The notes below the pieces were generated by a model. That model ran no database searches. It was not told where the DNA came from and worked only from the letters and a program-made list of their open reading frames with translations. A DNA stretch of 64,000 nt. Origin: Pseudomonas sp. MYb185 (GTDB lineage Bacteria; Pseudomonadota; Gammaproteobacteria; Pseudomonadales; Pseudomonadaceae). Below, in pieces: positions 8,187 to 17,071 of this stretch. The stretch lies in NCBI RefSeq assembly GCF_002979975.1, contig NZ_PCQD01000002.1, positions 476,027 to 540,026 on the forward strand. The letters run 5' to 3'. Position 1 is the first letter of the stretch. Each line of letters opens with the position of its first letter. Made by a program: the position numbers and the translations under genes.

Positions 8187-9429
8187 GACGAAGCTCCAGA
8201 CGATTCATGGCGACGTTGCCTGACTCAAACAGGGACACGCTCGACTCTCCGGCAGAACTGTCAGTAGCTACCACTGCAAGCTCCTGCACACCTTCAGCAC
8301 CAACCAGTGCCAGGTGGCTACTTGATATCTGAGCCAGCCCATAAAAGGGCATGGGTTCGATGATGGCCTGGGCAGTAAAGCTGCTGCCACCATCGCTACT
8401 TATCAAGAGTTCTCCAGCCAGATTGACCAGCGCAATGGCACCATTATCAAAAATCATCCCATCGGTAATGCCAGCTACGGAATCCACTTCCAGTCGCGTC
8501 CAGTTCTGCCCTCGATCCATGCTCAGGAAAACACTCCCGCGCATACCAAAAACCACCAACTCATCAGAGCCAATAGCAGAGCCGAATAGAGTTCCATCGT
8601 AAGGTGTTGCGACGCTGACAAATTGCTGATTGTCTTCCTCCAGACGCCAGACCATCCCCTGCTCTCCAGTGATATAGAGACCATCTTTCCCAGCATTGAT
8701 GGAATAGAAGTGCAGTTCGTATGGATTATCTATGCGATGAACCCAAGGCTCCCAGGTTTCGCCACCATTCACCGTCTTCAATAAGCGATTGAAGACACCC
8801 ACAACGTAACCAACCTGCTCATTCTCAAAGTACACATCCATCAGAGCTTGCGTACCACCAAACCCCACCAGTACTTTCTCACGCTCTATAAGCAGGCTGG
8901 CGTCAGGATAGCGTTCATCACCAATCCGCTGCGCATAGTAATCGAGGATAAGCTCAGAACTCTGATTGCCATCGAGCTGCACAGCCCAGCTCAGACCACC
9001 ATCTTCGGTTTTCAGCACCACACCGCCATGCCCTACCGCCCAGCCGTGGCTGGCAGAAGCAAATGACACGGCGACAAGATCGCTGCTGACCGGCACACTG
9101 GCCTGGCTCCAACTCTTACCAGCATCTTCAGACACCAGGATGTGTCCCCTCTGCCCTACTGCAACCAGTCGATCTCCCGCCCTGGTTATTGCTGTCAGGG
9201 GACTCTTGGCTGCTTTTATGCTCTGTACCGCCGGCATCGAGAGTGGGCTTTCGAAAGCAAAGCCGGTAAGACTCATCATGAACAGAACCAGCAGAACGAA
9301 AAGTCTGAACTCGATCCCGACGCTCACTCTTCCGAGAAAGCAAAGCAATCGTCTCGGAAGAGGGGCAGCCACAAAGGCTTGATCTCGAGGGCTCCGGAAA
9401 GGGGGGGATAGCAGCTCGCAGCTCATCAT
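8173..9429 (-). CDS. YCF48-family beta-propeller protein, exported
   Basis: A 418-residue protein with repeated BNR/YCF48 units such as ILVSEDAGKSWSQA, VVLKTEDGGLSW, RLLKTVNGGETWEPW and LSMDRGQNWTRLE, which build a beta propeller. A hydrophobic stretch at about 41-58 (FRLFVLLVLFMMSLTGFAF) looks like a signal peptide with an unusually long 40-residue leader, so a start nearer residue 35 is possible. AGGA precedes the tandem ATGs at 9429/9426. The gene is first in its unit, 37 nt after the operator at 9466, and overlaps the RND gene. YCF48 proteins assist photosystem II assembly in cyanobacteria; in non-phototrophs they recur beside RND, DUF1302 and DUF1329 genes, suggesting a periplasmic part of a transport machine. 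Confidence 0.85.
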   Translation of the reverse strand: MMSCELLSPPFRSPRDQAFVAAPLPRRLLCFLGRVSVGIEFRLFVLLVLFMMSLTGFAFESPLSMPAVQSIKAAKSPLTAITRAGDRLVAVGQRGHILVSEDAGKSWSQASVPVSSDLVAVSFASASHGWAVGHGGVVLKTEDGGLSWAVQLDGNQSSELILDYYAQRIGDERYPDASLLIEREKVLVGFGGTQALMDVYFENEQVGYVVGVFNRLLKTVNGGETWEPWVHRIDNPYELHFYSINAGKDGLYITGEQGMVWRLEEDNQQFVSVATPYDGTLFGSAIGSDELVVFGMRGSVFLSMDRGQNWTRLEVDSVAGITDGMIFDNGAIALVNLAGELLISSDGGSSFTAQAIIEPMPFYGLAQISSSHLALVGAEGVQELAVVATDSSAGESSVSLFESGNVAMNRLELRHVTQ

Positions 9430-9465
9430 TGCGCATCCTATTTATTTTTGTTGTGACACCGGCTA

Positions 9466-9487
9466 AAAAACCGACATGAACGTTTTT
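9466..9487. promoter_or_regulatory. Island operator copy 1 (before YCF48-RND unit)
   Basis: The plus strand reads AAAAACC-N8-CGTTTTT, a 7-8-7 gapped palindrome. It begins 37 nt upstream of the YCF48 start and lies just downstream of the promoter at 9492-9520. The same element heads six other units of the island. A dimeric repressor is the simplest reader; its gene is not recognised here. Confidence 0.75.
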
Positions 9488-9491
9488 TATT

Positions 9492-9520
9492 AAAGTACTA
9501 GCTCTTGCGAATAGGTGCAA
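9492..9520 (-). promoter_or_regulatory. Sigma70-like promoter for the YCF48-RND unit
   Basis: On the minus strand TTGCAC (9515-9520) and TACTTT (9492-9497) are separated by 17 bp. The operator starts 4 bp after the -10 box, so it should cover the transcription start. The TACTTTAA-TAAAAA context is shared with the promoter at 33289-33317. Confidence 0.6.
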
Positions 9521-9554
9521 GCCCTGATGAGCTAATCAGACCCGCTGAGGGTCA

Positions 9555-10025
9555 TCACTCATTCCCCATCCCCCCTTCCCGCACCCGTTTACAAGCTTGA
9601 TCAAGACCTTTGAACATCAGCCCATAGGCAGCCCGCAAGAAGATCTCAGCCTCTTGGGCCCGACCAGGCTGGGTAGTAAATTCACTACAGTAGTTTAAAC
9701 AGCAACGATCACCAGGCAGCGAGCTTATCCAGCCGGTCGCCTGATAGGACAACAATCCCGCAGGGCGCTCCCCCACAATGGAAAGCTTGTAGCTAAGACT
9801 TTCTGAGTCCTGGAAATCCAGACGTTCGCTAACCGCACCAGGAAAGCCCCGGTTGTAAATGTGACGGATCTGGCCAATGCCTTCCCCTTCGAGTTCCACA
9901 CGCTCGATCACCACTATCTCGTCATCGGTGGGCCACCAGCGTTGGATGTTAGCGAAGTCGGCCAGCAACGCCCAGACCGTAGCAGCCGACCCGTTTAGTT
10001 CCTGATGAGTTTCTATGCGCAGCAT
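9555..10025 (-). CDS. SRPBCC (START/polyketide cyclase-like) domain protein
   Basis: A 156-residue protein that begins MLRIETHQELNGSAATVWAL and continues LLADFANIQRWWP, the typical first strand and helices of the SRPBCC fold, followed by IRHIYNRGFPGAVSERLDF and a C-terminal helix. Members bind a hydrophobic ligand in a deep cavity and act as cyclases, isomerases, hydrolases or carriers. The ATG at 10025 has GGAGG eight to nine bases upstream; a TTG at 10040 lacks one. It is the last gene of the unit CurA-DUF1329-SDR-SRPBCC led by the operator at 13369. The likely role is handling or rearranging a hydrophobic intermediate; this is an inference from fold only. Confidence 0.8.
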   Translation of the reverse strand: MLRIETHQELNGSAATVWALLADFANIQRWWPTDDEIVVIERVELEGEGIGQIRHIYNRGFPGAVSERLDFQDSESLSYKLSIVGERPAGLLSYQATGWISSLPGDRCCLNYCSEFTTQPGRAQEAEIFLRAAYGLMFKGLDQACKRVREGGMGNE

Positions 10026-10080
10026 AGAGGAGTCCTCCAAAAGACAAAGGGTGGAAAATTAGGCGTCTAAAGCTGTCGAC

Positions 10081-10794
10081 TCACGCCTCGCCTCCTACCA
10101 TCGAGCCGGCGTTGTCGATGACGAACTGTGCCCCCGATACATGCTTGGATTCGTCAGAGGCGAGAAACAGAACCATCTGCGCAACATCCTCAGGCTGCCC
10201 CATGCCACTGGCGTCCTCGATCACCGTGAGCGCCAAAGGTGTGGCGATTGGCCCAGGCAACACAGCGTTGCAGCGGATCGGATAGCCTTTCTGCCGGCAA
10301 TGCACGGCGACGGTGTGAGTCAGCGCCAGCACAGCCCCCTTCGCAGCAGCGTAGGAAGGTACCAACGGATAGCCACGAATCGCCGTCAATGAAGACATAT
10401 TGATGATCGAACCTCCTCGTTCACGCATGGCCTCGATTGCATAGCGGCAGCCAAGAAAAGTACCATCGTTGTGCACCGCGTTCATTCGTTGATAGAGCTC
10501 TAGCGACGTCGACTCGATATCCGCTACCTGCACGATGCCAGCATTGTTCACCAGGATATCCAGTCCGCCGTAGTGCTCAGTGACAGCATTCATTACCCGC
10601 TGCCAATCGCTCTCGCTGGTCACATCATGGTGCAAAAACAGGCCATTCAATGTACTCGCCAATATCTGACCGGCCTTATCATCAATGTCGGTGATCACTA
10701 CCCGGGCACCCTCAGCGGCGAGCAGCTCGGCGTCCATCTGACCCAACCCCGAGGCGCCGCCAGTGATCAGCGCAACCTTGTCTTTCAAACGCAT
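10081..10794 (-). CDS. Short-chain dehydrogenase/reductase
   Basis: A 237-residue classical SDR with TGGASGLG near the N-terminus, NNAG, SSLTAIRG and the active site YAAAK. It oxidises an alcohol or reduces a ketone with NAD(P)(H). The ATG at 10794 (MRLKDKVALITGG) has GTGAGG six bases upstream; an ATG at 10824 has no ribosome site. It resembles the SDR at 21300-22046 across the whole chain (GTFLGC, GGxIINxSS, IRCNxxLPGxxxTP), so the two are probably duplicates that act on related intermediates. It lies 38 nt downstream of the leaderless end of the DUF1329 gene region and 55 nt before the SRPBCC gene. Confidence 0.9.
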   Translation of the reverse strand: MRLKDKVALITGGASGLGQMDAELLAAEGARVVITDIDDKAGQILASTLNGLFLHHDVTSESDWQRVMNAVTEHYGGLDILVNNAGIVQVADIESTSLELYQRMNAVHNDGTFLGCRYAIEAMRERGGSIINMSSLTAIRGYPLVPSYAAAKGAVLALTHTVAVHCRQKGYPIRCNAVLPGPIATPLALTVIEDASGMGQPEDVAQMVLFLASDESKHVSGAQFVIDNAGSMVGGEA

Positions 10795-10862
10795 GAGAAC
10801 CTCACATTTCGTAGAAGTTTGCATAAAGGGATGAGGCGCCCGTGAGCGCCTCGGTCGGCTAT

Positions 10863-12236
10863 TCAGCGAACTCCGCTACCCGCCATGGATTGCGGGTTAA
10901 AATGAGAATCCGGCCGACCATCAGTAATGACCCAGCCAGTTCCCATGGTAGGATTCTGTGAGCGGTAATAGGCGCCTGTAGCAAGATCGTATGTCACCGT
11001 TTCGTCAGTAGCATGACCCGTCGCTTCATAAAAGGTGATTGGCAGACTATGCGTCAGGCGATACACCTTTCCGGCAGCATCATAGTTGTCACTGATGCCA
11101 GTGCCGTAGAGATCTTCGTCAAGAAAAAGCATTCGCCGCGGGTAGATGTGACGGTTACCCTCCTTGAGCGTTGCTTCCACCACCCAGACGCGATGCTTCT
11201 CCCAGCGCATGCAGTCAGGATTGAGGTGATTGGGCGTTTCGGCAACGGGATCCGGGCAGATGTTGCGGTCATGCAGCTTGTAGGTGTTGTATGGAATGAA
11301 CATCTCTTTCTTACCCTTGAGCTCGAAGTTGTAGCGATCCAGGGCACCATAGAAGACCGCCATCTCATCCACTACACCGACGCCAGCACCGGTTGGGCTT
11401 GGGGTATCGTAGGCCAGGTCAGGCGACAGTTTCACGCGGCGCTGACCAGGTAGGTACTGCCACGCACGCCGGCCCGTATTGACCATATCAATGGAGTCAT
11501 GTACCACAATTTTTTCTCCGTTCTTCCGTGCTGGATCGTGGAAGTCGTTACGGATCATCTCGTAGATGTCCTTTTCACCAATCGGCTCGGTCCGCTTAGG
11601 ATCGAAGATAGGGTATTGGATCTCCATACTGGCCACACCGGTCACATTTCGGCGACCACTGGCATCCACCACGCTGCCAGTGAACAACGGCGTTTCAAAG
11701 GCAAACTGGTCAAACTTCAACAAGCGGTTCCACATCACTTCGTTGCCGGTCTTCGGGAAGGGAAACGGCGTACCACCATAACAACCCGATAGACCCAGTT
11801 CATCATTCACCGTCTTGCACGCTGTCATGTTTTTACGGGCATTTTCCAGGTAGTAATCAGGATAAGACGCCGTGCGGTGAGTAGGGTAAATATCCATACG
11901 AAATGAAGGGTAGTTGCGCAGCAGTTCCTTTAGTCCTTCGCTCAACTGATCAGCGTACTGCCCCATATTCTCAGCAGTAACCGAAAACAGTGGTTTTTCA
12001 TCGGCAAAAGGATCGGGGCGATAGCCCGGATTCTTCGGATCATAGGTCGACGGCGGCGATATCGGCCCAGTATATGCGGGAATGCTGCCATCGGCGTTGG
12101 CACCCATTTCTGCACCCCAGGGAGTGAATTTAGTACCGATCTGGTCGATTTCTTCCTGGGTAGCCGCGGCTTGGACGGAGAGGGCGAAGCTCCCCGAAAT
12201 AGCCATGGCGGTGATGCTGCATGCGAAATATTTCAT
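10863..12236 (-). CDS. DUF1329 protein, exported (copy A)
   Basis: A 457-residue protein with a signal peptide (MKYFACSITAMAISGSFALS, cleavage after VQA) and the DUF1329 signatures: WGAEMGANADGSIPAYTG, PFADEKPLF, a RxDIYPTHRTASYPDYY block, RVKLSPDLAYDTPSP, RRMLFLDEDLYG and a C-terminal GSGVR. DUF1329 proteins are periplasmic or outer-membrane associated, adopt a LolB-like fold in predictions, and nearly always accompany DUF1302 outer-membrane proteins in operons for hydrophobic substrates. GGAG precedes the ATG and an AAnAAnAA motif lies at 12253-12260 just upstream. Two further full copies are in this window (18979 and 25912). Function: presumed uptake or transfer of a hydrophobic substrate; unproven. 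Confidence 0.9.
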   Translation of the reverse strand: MKYFACSITAMAISGSFALSVQAAATQEEIDQIGTKFTPWGAEMGANADGSIPAYTGPISPPSTYDPKNPGYRPDPFADEKPLFSVTAENMGQYADQLSEGLKELLRNYPSFRMDIYPTHRTASYPDYYLENARKNMTACKTVNDELGLSGCYGGTPFPFPKTGNEVMWNRLLKFDQFAFETPLFTGSVVDASGRRNVTGVASMEIQYPIFDPKRTEPIGEKDIYEMIRNDFHDPARKNGEKIVVHDSIDMVNTGRRAWQYLPGQRRVKLSPDLAYDTPSPTGAGVGVVDEMAVFYGALDRYNFELKGKKEMFIPYNTYKLHDRNICPDPVAETPNHLNPDCMRWEKHRVWVVEATLKEGNRHIYPRRMLFLDEDLYGTGISDNYDAAGKVYRLTHSLPITFYEATGHATDETVTYDLATGAYYRSQNPTMGTGWVITDGRPDSHFNPQSMAGSGVR

Positions 12237-12301
12237 TAGTCAGACTCCACTCTTGTTGTTGTAGTCACGGTATTACCCGTGTGTGCTTCGATCCTGCAAA
12301 G

Positions 12302-13321
12302 TCAGGGCGCGACCCTGACCATCAGCTTGCCCTCGTTACGCCCCTCGAACAGCAGATTGAAAGCGTCCAGCGTATTCTCTAACCCGTCGATGACCTGCTC
12401 CCTGAATTGGAGCCGGCCTGTGCCGACCCACTCGCGCATCTGTGCAATACCCTGGGGGAACTGGTCCAAATAGTCGGAAACCAGATAGCCCTCGATCGTC
12501 GCGCTGCGTGCCAAGATCTGCCAAAAGTTGTACGGTCCGGGCACAGGCTCAGTGCTGTTGTAGCTGGAGATAGCCCCACAGAAGACAACGCGAGCATCCT
12601 TGTTGAGATTGAGTAGCGTGGCATCCAGGATCTGACCGCCAACGTTGTCGAAGTACACATCCACCCCCTGCGGGCATGCTCGGGCAATCGAAGCGACCAT
12701 ATCGGTTTCGGTTCGGTAGTTGATTGCAGCATCGAAGCCCAAGTCCTCGACAATCCAGCGACACTTTTCATCGCTACCGGCGATACCTACCGCGCGGCAC
12801 CCTTTGATTTTGGCAATCTGCCCCACCAGCGACCCCACCGCTCCGGCCGCGGCGCTGACCAGCACGGTTTCACCCGGCTTAGGCTTGCCCACTTCCAACA
12901 AGCCAAAATAAGGCGTCAGTCCGACCGCACCGTAGATGCTGAGGTAGTGCTGCGCCTCATCCCCAGGTTTCAGCTCGACCAGCGAGAATTGACCGGCATC
13001 AGCTACCGAGTATTCTTCCCAGCCGCCAATACCCACCACAAGTTGGCCAGGTCGAAAACGGGAAACGCGACTTTCCACCACCTGGCCAATTACGGTACTG
13101 CGCACCGGATCACCGATGCGGATGGGTGGCAGGTAGCTGGGCCGCTCTGACATCCAGTCACGGATCGCCGGATCGATGGAAAGAAAATGATTGCGAATCA
13201 AGATCTGGCCATCGCCGGGACTATCAACGAGCGCTTCGTGTAAAACGACATCTTCGTTGGTGACAGTGCCTTGGGGACGGCGCTCCAGAATCAATCGACG
13301 CTGAATGGTTGGGTCGGACAT
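12302..13321 (-). CDS. NADP-dependent oxidoreductase, CurA/zinc-independent MDR family
   Basis: A 339-residue protein with the same plan as the gene at 2404: QRRLILERRPQGTVT at the start, SIDPAIRDWM, the cofactor loop VSAAAGAVGSLVGQIA, SDEKCRW contacting the NADP phosphate, and VYFDNVGGQILDATL. It is the most divergent of the three homologues. The ATG at 13321 has AGAGG upstream, and AATAACAA (13334-13341) overlaps the ribosome-site region, a Crc/Hfq-type mark. It is the first gene after the operator at 13369-13390. Likely an NADPH-dependent alkenal/enone C=C reductase; the substrate is unknown. Confidence 0.9.
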   Translation of the reverse strand: MSDPTIQRRLILERRPQGTVTNEDVVLHEALVDSPGDGQILIRNHFLSIDPAIRDWMSERPSYLPPIRIGDPVRSTVIGQVVESRVSRFRPGQLVVGIGGWEEYSVADAGQFSLVELKPGDEAQHYLSIYGAVGLTPYFGLLEVGKPKPGETVLVSAAAGAVGSLVGQIAKIKGCRAVGIAGSDEKCRWIVEDLGFDAAINYRTETDMVASIARACPQGVDVYFDNVGGQILDATLLNLNKDARVVFCGAISSYNSTEPVPGPYNFWQILARSATIEGYLVSDYLDQFPQGIAQMREWVGTGRLQFREQVIDGLENTLDAFNLLFEGRNEGKLMVRVAP

Positions 13322-13368
13322 AGCAAGTTCCTCTTGTTATTGGGAGGAGTGAGGCTCAAACACACCAT

Positions 13369-13390
13369 AAAAACCAGCAAGATGGTTTTT
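13369..13390. promoter_or_regulatory. Island operator copy 2 (before CurA-DUF1329-SDR-SRPBCC unit)
   Basis: The plus strand reads AAAAACC-N8-GGTTTTT, the only copy with perfectly symmetrical arms. It lies 48 nt upstream of the CurA-like start at 13321. A convincing promoter is not seen next to it (TTGGAT with 17-bp spacing to a poor CGAATT). Confidence 0.75.
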
Positions 13391-13472
13391 AATTCGGACA
13401 TATCACCCCACTCATCCAAGCTTCCTTTTCCATCCCTCAAAAGGTTACCGGAAAAGTTCTTATTCAAACACG

Positions 13473-15137
13473 TTAGCTTAGCGAGGCTGTCGTCTTGCCC
13501 CATGCCTGGTCAGGCTGCATACGCTCCGGCTCCGGATCTTGAATAAGGTCCGCCGCTCGCCACCCCAGCGCCATGGCCGGACCGTTGGTATTGGCGGACA
13601 CCAGCTCAGGCATCACCGAACAGTCCGCGGCGCGCAGTCCCTGAACACCACGGACACGCAAGTGTTCATCTACGACGGACTCAGAATCCCGCCCCATGCG
13701 GCAGCTGCCTACGGCATGGGTACCGCACAGAGAGGCAGTACGAAAATAATGCAGGATGTCTTCATCCGACTGGCACTGTGTCCCTGGTACCAGCTCCTCG
13801 CCAACGTATTCAGATAGTGCCGGCTGGCGCATGTAGCGACGCATATAGTGAACCATGGCCACTGCTGCCCGGCGATCAGCTTCGGTAGACAGCCAGTTCG
13901 GCGTGATCTCCAGCGGTGCATCAGGATCTGCGGACTGGATCAGTACGGTTCCCTCGCTCTCGAGATTCAGCAACTGCCCATAGATGGTTATGCCGGGCTT
14001 ATCCTCGACCCCATCCGGCACTGGGAAGTTGTCTTCGCTGCGAGGATAGGTGAATGCGCTGAGATACAGTTGTGCGTCAGGCCGGGCCAGATGCGGCTGG
14101 GTACGAAAGAAGGCACCCACCTCGAACGGTCCAGTCGCCATCGGCCCACTACGGGTGGTGTAATATTGAAGCAGGCTACCTGCCAAGCCGAGGCCCTGGA
14201 AACGATGATTCAGTCCCTTCGTCCCCTTCAGTCGATACGGCAACAGGAATCCCAGGTGATCGCGCAGATGCCGGCCGACATCGCGGTTGCTTGCCACCAT
14301 GGCGATGCCCAACGGAACGAGATGGTCGGGATCACCGATACCCGACAACTGCAGAATTTTCGGTGTCAGGATAGCCCCAGCGCAAAGAATGACTTCACCA
14401 TGGCAACCGAACTCGCATGGCTGCCCTTTCACGTTTGCTCGCACGCCCACTGCCCGCAGACCATCGAACAGCACCTGCTCAACCTTGGCGCTGGTCTGAA
14501 CCACAAGGTTCTTGCGCGACATTACCGGATGCAGAAAAGCGGTGGCAGCGCTAACCCGACGACCGTTCTTGATCGTATGGCTGTAATAGCCAACCCCTTC
14601 CTGGCGCTCGCGGTTGAAGTCCTCCACCCGTGGCAACCCCATCTCCTCGCCAGCGCTTACCATGGCCTCGCTAGCCGGATAACGGAACTTCCCAGTACTG
14701 ATATGCAGTGGCCCACCCGCGCCGCGGAGCTCATCGGCGCCCAGCTCGTGGTCCTCAATAGCACGGAAGGCATTCTTCATTGCAGTCCAGCCCCATTCAG
14801 GTCCGGCCTTTTGTTCCCAGCGCTGATAATCTTCGGGCTGACCACGCACATAAATCATGCCATTAATCGAGCTGGAACCACCGACTACCTTACCGCGCAC
14901 CCACATTTCGGCAGATTCGGTGTCAGGAAAGCGTGGCTGCTGTACTGGAAAATGCCAGGCGTGTCTGGGATCACTGACCAGCTTGGCGATACCCTTAGGC
15001 ATCGTTACCAGCGGACTGCGGTCCCACTCTCCAGCCTCCAGAAGCAGCACTCGCTTCGATGGATCGGCAGACAGCCGGTTAGCCAATACGCAGCCGGTGG
15101 AGCCTGCGCCCACAATAATGTAATCGTAAGTAGTCAT
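13473..15137 (-). CDS. GMC-family FAD oxidoreductase (choline dehydrogenase-like)
   Basis: A 554-residue flavoprotein. The N-terminus has the FAD fold YDYIIVGAGSTGCVLANRL, followed by the GMC signature region GGSSSINGMIYVRGQ and GAILTPKILQLSGIGD. Near the C-terminus GTHAVGSCRMG carries the catalytic His and SANTNGPAMALGWRAADLI the paired Asn. GMC enzymes oxidise primary or secondary alcohols, including alkanols, sterols and terpene alcohols. There is no signal peptide. GAGGA precedes the ATG. It follows the SDR at 15148-15909 by 10 nt and is the last gene of the unit led by the degenerate operator at 18834. The C-terminal tail carries about 30 extra residues (DPEPERMQPDQAWGK) of no recognised function. 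Confidence 0.9.
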   Translation of the reverse strand: MTTYDYIIVGAGSTGCVLANRLSADPSKRVLLLEAGEWDRSPLVTMPKGIAKLVSDPRHAWHFPVQQPRFPDTESAEMWVRGKVVGGSSSINGMIYVRGQPEDYQRWEQKAGPEWGWTAMKNAFRAIEDHELGADELRGAGGPLHISTGKFRYPASEAMVSAGEEMGLPRVEDFNRERQEGVGYYSHTIKNGRRVSAATAFLHPVMSRKNLVVQTSAKVEQVLFDGLRAVGVRANVKGQPCEFGCHGEVILCAGAILTPKILQLSGIGDPDHLVPLGIAMVASNRDVGRHLRDHLGFLLPYRLKGTKGLNHRFQGLGLAGSLLQYYTTRSGPMATGPFEVGAFFRTQPHLARPDAQLYLSAFTYPRSEDNFPVPDGVEDKPGITIYGQLLNLESEGTVLIQSADPDAPLEITPNWLSTEADRRAAVAMVHYMRRYMRQPALSEYVGEELVPGTQCQSDEDILHYFRTASLCGTHAVGSCRMGRDSESVVDEHLRVRGVQGLRAADCSVMPELVSANTNGPAMALGWRAADLIQDPEPERMQPDQAWGKTTASLS

Positions 15138-15147
15138 AACTGGGTCC

Positions 15148-15909
15148 TCAAAAGGTGCTCATGCCACCATCAGCGGTATAGAGGGAGCCGGTGACGTATG
15201 AGGCCTCCGGCGAGAGCAGGAAGGCGATCACCGCAGCAATCTCCTCCGGCTCGGCATAGCGTCCGAGCGGAGTGGCGGCGCGGTTGGCAGCTGCGGTGGC
15301 CGTCGCGTTGCCAGAGTCACGTTCGATGCGACGCATCATCTCTGTGTTGATCGCCCCCGGCAGTACCGCATTAACCCGTACGCCGACGTCGGCCGCCTCT
15401 GCTGCGGCGGTACGAGTCAGGCCGATCACGGCGTGCTTGGACATGACGTAGGCACCATGGGTGGGTGCTCCCATGATTCCAGCCAAGGACGACAGGTTGA
15501 CGATCGCTCCGCTGCCTTGACGGCGCATCACTTGCAAAACATGTTTTAGGCCAAGGAAAACGCCGCGAACATTGACCATGTAGACCCGGTCAAGCATCTC
15601 CACCGACTGCGCCTCAATCAAAGCCGGTGCACCTTCAATACCTGCATTGTTGGCGAAGGCGTCGATCCTTCCGAAGCGTTCGAGGGCAGCAGCGACGTAA
15701 CGCTTCACGTCGTCCTCGCAGGATACATCGGCGGATATCAATAGGATGCGTGCCGGATCGAGGCTGCCCTCCTTTGCAGCTCTTTCCAATGCGGCCTGAT
15801 CCAGGTCCACCAGCACGATCCGGTAACCCTGCCTCTGCAGATGCCGGGTCAGGGCCAGACCTATTCCTCCGGCGGCACCAGTGATCACCGCGACAGGTGC
15901 ATCAGACAT
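15148..15909 (-). CDS. Short-chain dehydrogenase/reductase
   Basis: A 253-residue classical SDR with TGAAGGIG, NNAG, SSLAGIMG, the active site YVMSK and a C-terminal TGSLYTADGG. It interconverts an alcohol and a ketone with NAD(P). The ATG at 15909 is preceded by GGGAG and overlaps the end of the CurA-like gene at 15902 by 8 nt, so translation is probably coupled; the longer frame would need a TTG at 15945 inside the upstream gene. The downstream partner is the GMC oxidoreductase, 10 nt away, which would also act on an alcohol. Confidence 0.9.
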   Translation of the reverse strand: MSDAPVAVITGAAGGIGLALTRHLQRQGYRIVLVDLDQAALERAAKEGSLDPARILLISADVSCEDDVKRYVAAALERFGRIDAFANNAGIEGAPALIEAQSVEMLDRVYMVNVRGVFLGLKHVLQVMRRQGSGAIVNLSSLAGIMGAPTHGAYVMSKHAVIGLTRTAAAEAADVGVRVNAVLPGAINTEMMRRIERDSGNATATAAANRAATPLGRYAEPEEIAAVIAFLLSPEASYVTGSLYTADGGMSTF

Positions 15910-16984
15910 GGGTAGGCTCCCGAGCAGCAGCGCGAATCTCTTCAATCGTCGGTGCTGGCTCCGAAGGATCGCGCACCTTAACCATCAACTTGCCTCTATT
16001 GGCGCCAGTGAACAGACGAGAGAAGGCATCGAGAGTATTCTCCAGCCCCTCGACGATATCCTCGGCGAATATCAGCCGACCATCGGCAATCCAGGTACTC
16101 ATCTCCTCAATGCCTTCGCCAAAACGATCCTTGAACTCGGGCGAGATGAAACCTCGCACGGTGAGACTACGAGCAAGGATCTGCCAATAGTTGAACGGCC
16201 CCGGCACCGGCTGCTCGGTGTTGTACTGGGCAATGGCACCACAGAACACAACACGGCCAAAATTGTTCATGTTCAATAACGCCGCATCGAGTACCTCACC
16301 GCCAACATTGTCGAAGTAGCAGTCGATCCCGTTCGGACAGACCTCGGCGATGGTCTTGGCCAAATTTTCGCTAGTCTTGTAATTGATCGCATAGTCGTAA
16401 CCCAACTCCTCGACAATCCAGCGGCATTTTTCGTCACTACCGACCAAACCCACCGTGCGGCAGCCTTTTATTTTAGCGATCTGGCCAGCCAAGGAACCCA
16501 CCGCCCCCGCAGCGGCGCTCACCAGCATCGTTTCACCCTGCTTCGGCTTGCCGATGTCCAGTACACCAAAGTAAGGCGTTAGCCCTACCGCACTGAAGAC
16601 ACTCAGGTAATGACTGAGGGGAAAGCGGGAATAGGGCTGGATGTGGTCGAGTTGCTCGCCAGCCGTCAGGCTGAAGTCCTCCCAGCCGTTGGCCGCAAGC
16701 CCGACGACAATGTCACCAATCTGAAAATCCGGGTGACGACTCTCCACTACCCGCCCCAACGTAGAACTCCGCACAACCTCCCCTAGAGCGATGGGTGGCA
16801 TGTAACTAGGCTTGTCGCTCATCCAGCCACGAATTGCAGGGTCCATCGACAGATATAAATTCTGCAATAAAACCTGCCCCGGACCGGGACGAGACAAAGA
16901 AACACTGCGCATGCGTACATTTTTCTCGTTGGGCACACCTTCGGGTCGAGACTCCAGATAGAGCTGGCGGTTGAGCAAAGTCAT
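15902..16984 (-). CDS. NADP-dependent oxidoreductase, CurA/zinc-independent MDR family
   Basis: A 360-residue member of the same family as 2404 and 12302, with NRQLYLESRPEGVP, SMDPAIRGWMSDKPSYM, VSAAAGAVGSLAGQIA, SDEKCRW and CYFDNVGGEVLDAAL. It has a 20-residue C-terminal tail (DPSEPAPTIEEIRAAAREP) absent from the other two. By eye it is closest to the protein at 2404. An AAnAAnAA motif (16999-17006) lies next to the ribosome site AAAGGA. It overlaps the following SDR gene by 8 nt. The likely reaction is NADPH-dependent reduction of an activated C=C bond. Confidence 0.9.
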   Translation of the reverse strand: MTLLNRQLYLESRPEGVPNEKNVRMRSVSLSRPGPGQVLLQNLYLSMDPAIRGWMSDKPSYMPPIALGEVVRSSTLGRVVESRHPDFQIGDIVVGLAANGWEDFSLTAGEQLDHIQPYSRFPLSHYLSVFSAVGLTPYFGVLDIGKPKQGETMLVSAAAGAVGSLAGQIAKIKGCRTVGLVGSDEKCRWIVEELGYDYAINYKTSENLAKTIAEVCPNGIDCYFDNVGGEVLDAALLNMNNFGRVVFCGAIAQYNTEQPVPGPFNYWQILARSLTVRGFISPEFKDRFGEGIEEMSTWIADGRLIFAEDIVEGLENTLDAFSRLFTGANRGKLMVKVRDPSEPAPTIEEIRAAAREPTHV

Positions 16985-17071
16985 GAAGTTATCCTTTTTT
17001 CTTATTCAGATTCGTTATTCAGGAAAGCACCAGGGTTCGCACCTGAAGAATCACGCTACTTCCCGGCCCAC

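Noticed and set aside
13848..15194. 448-residue plus-strand open frame
   Set aside because: Antisense to the GMC oxidoreductase, which has a full set of family motifs.
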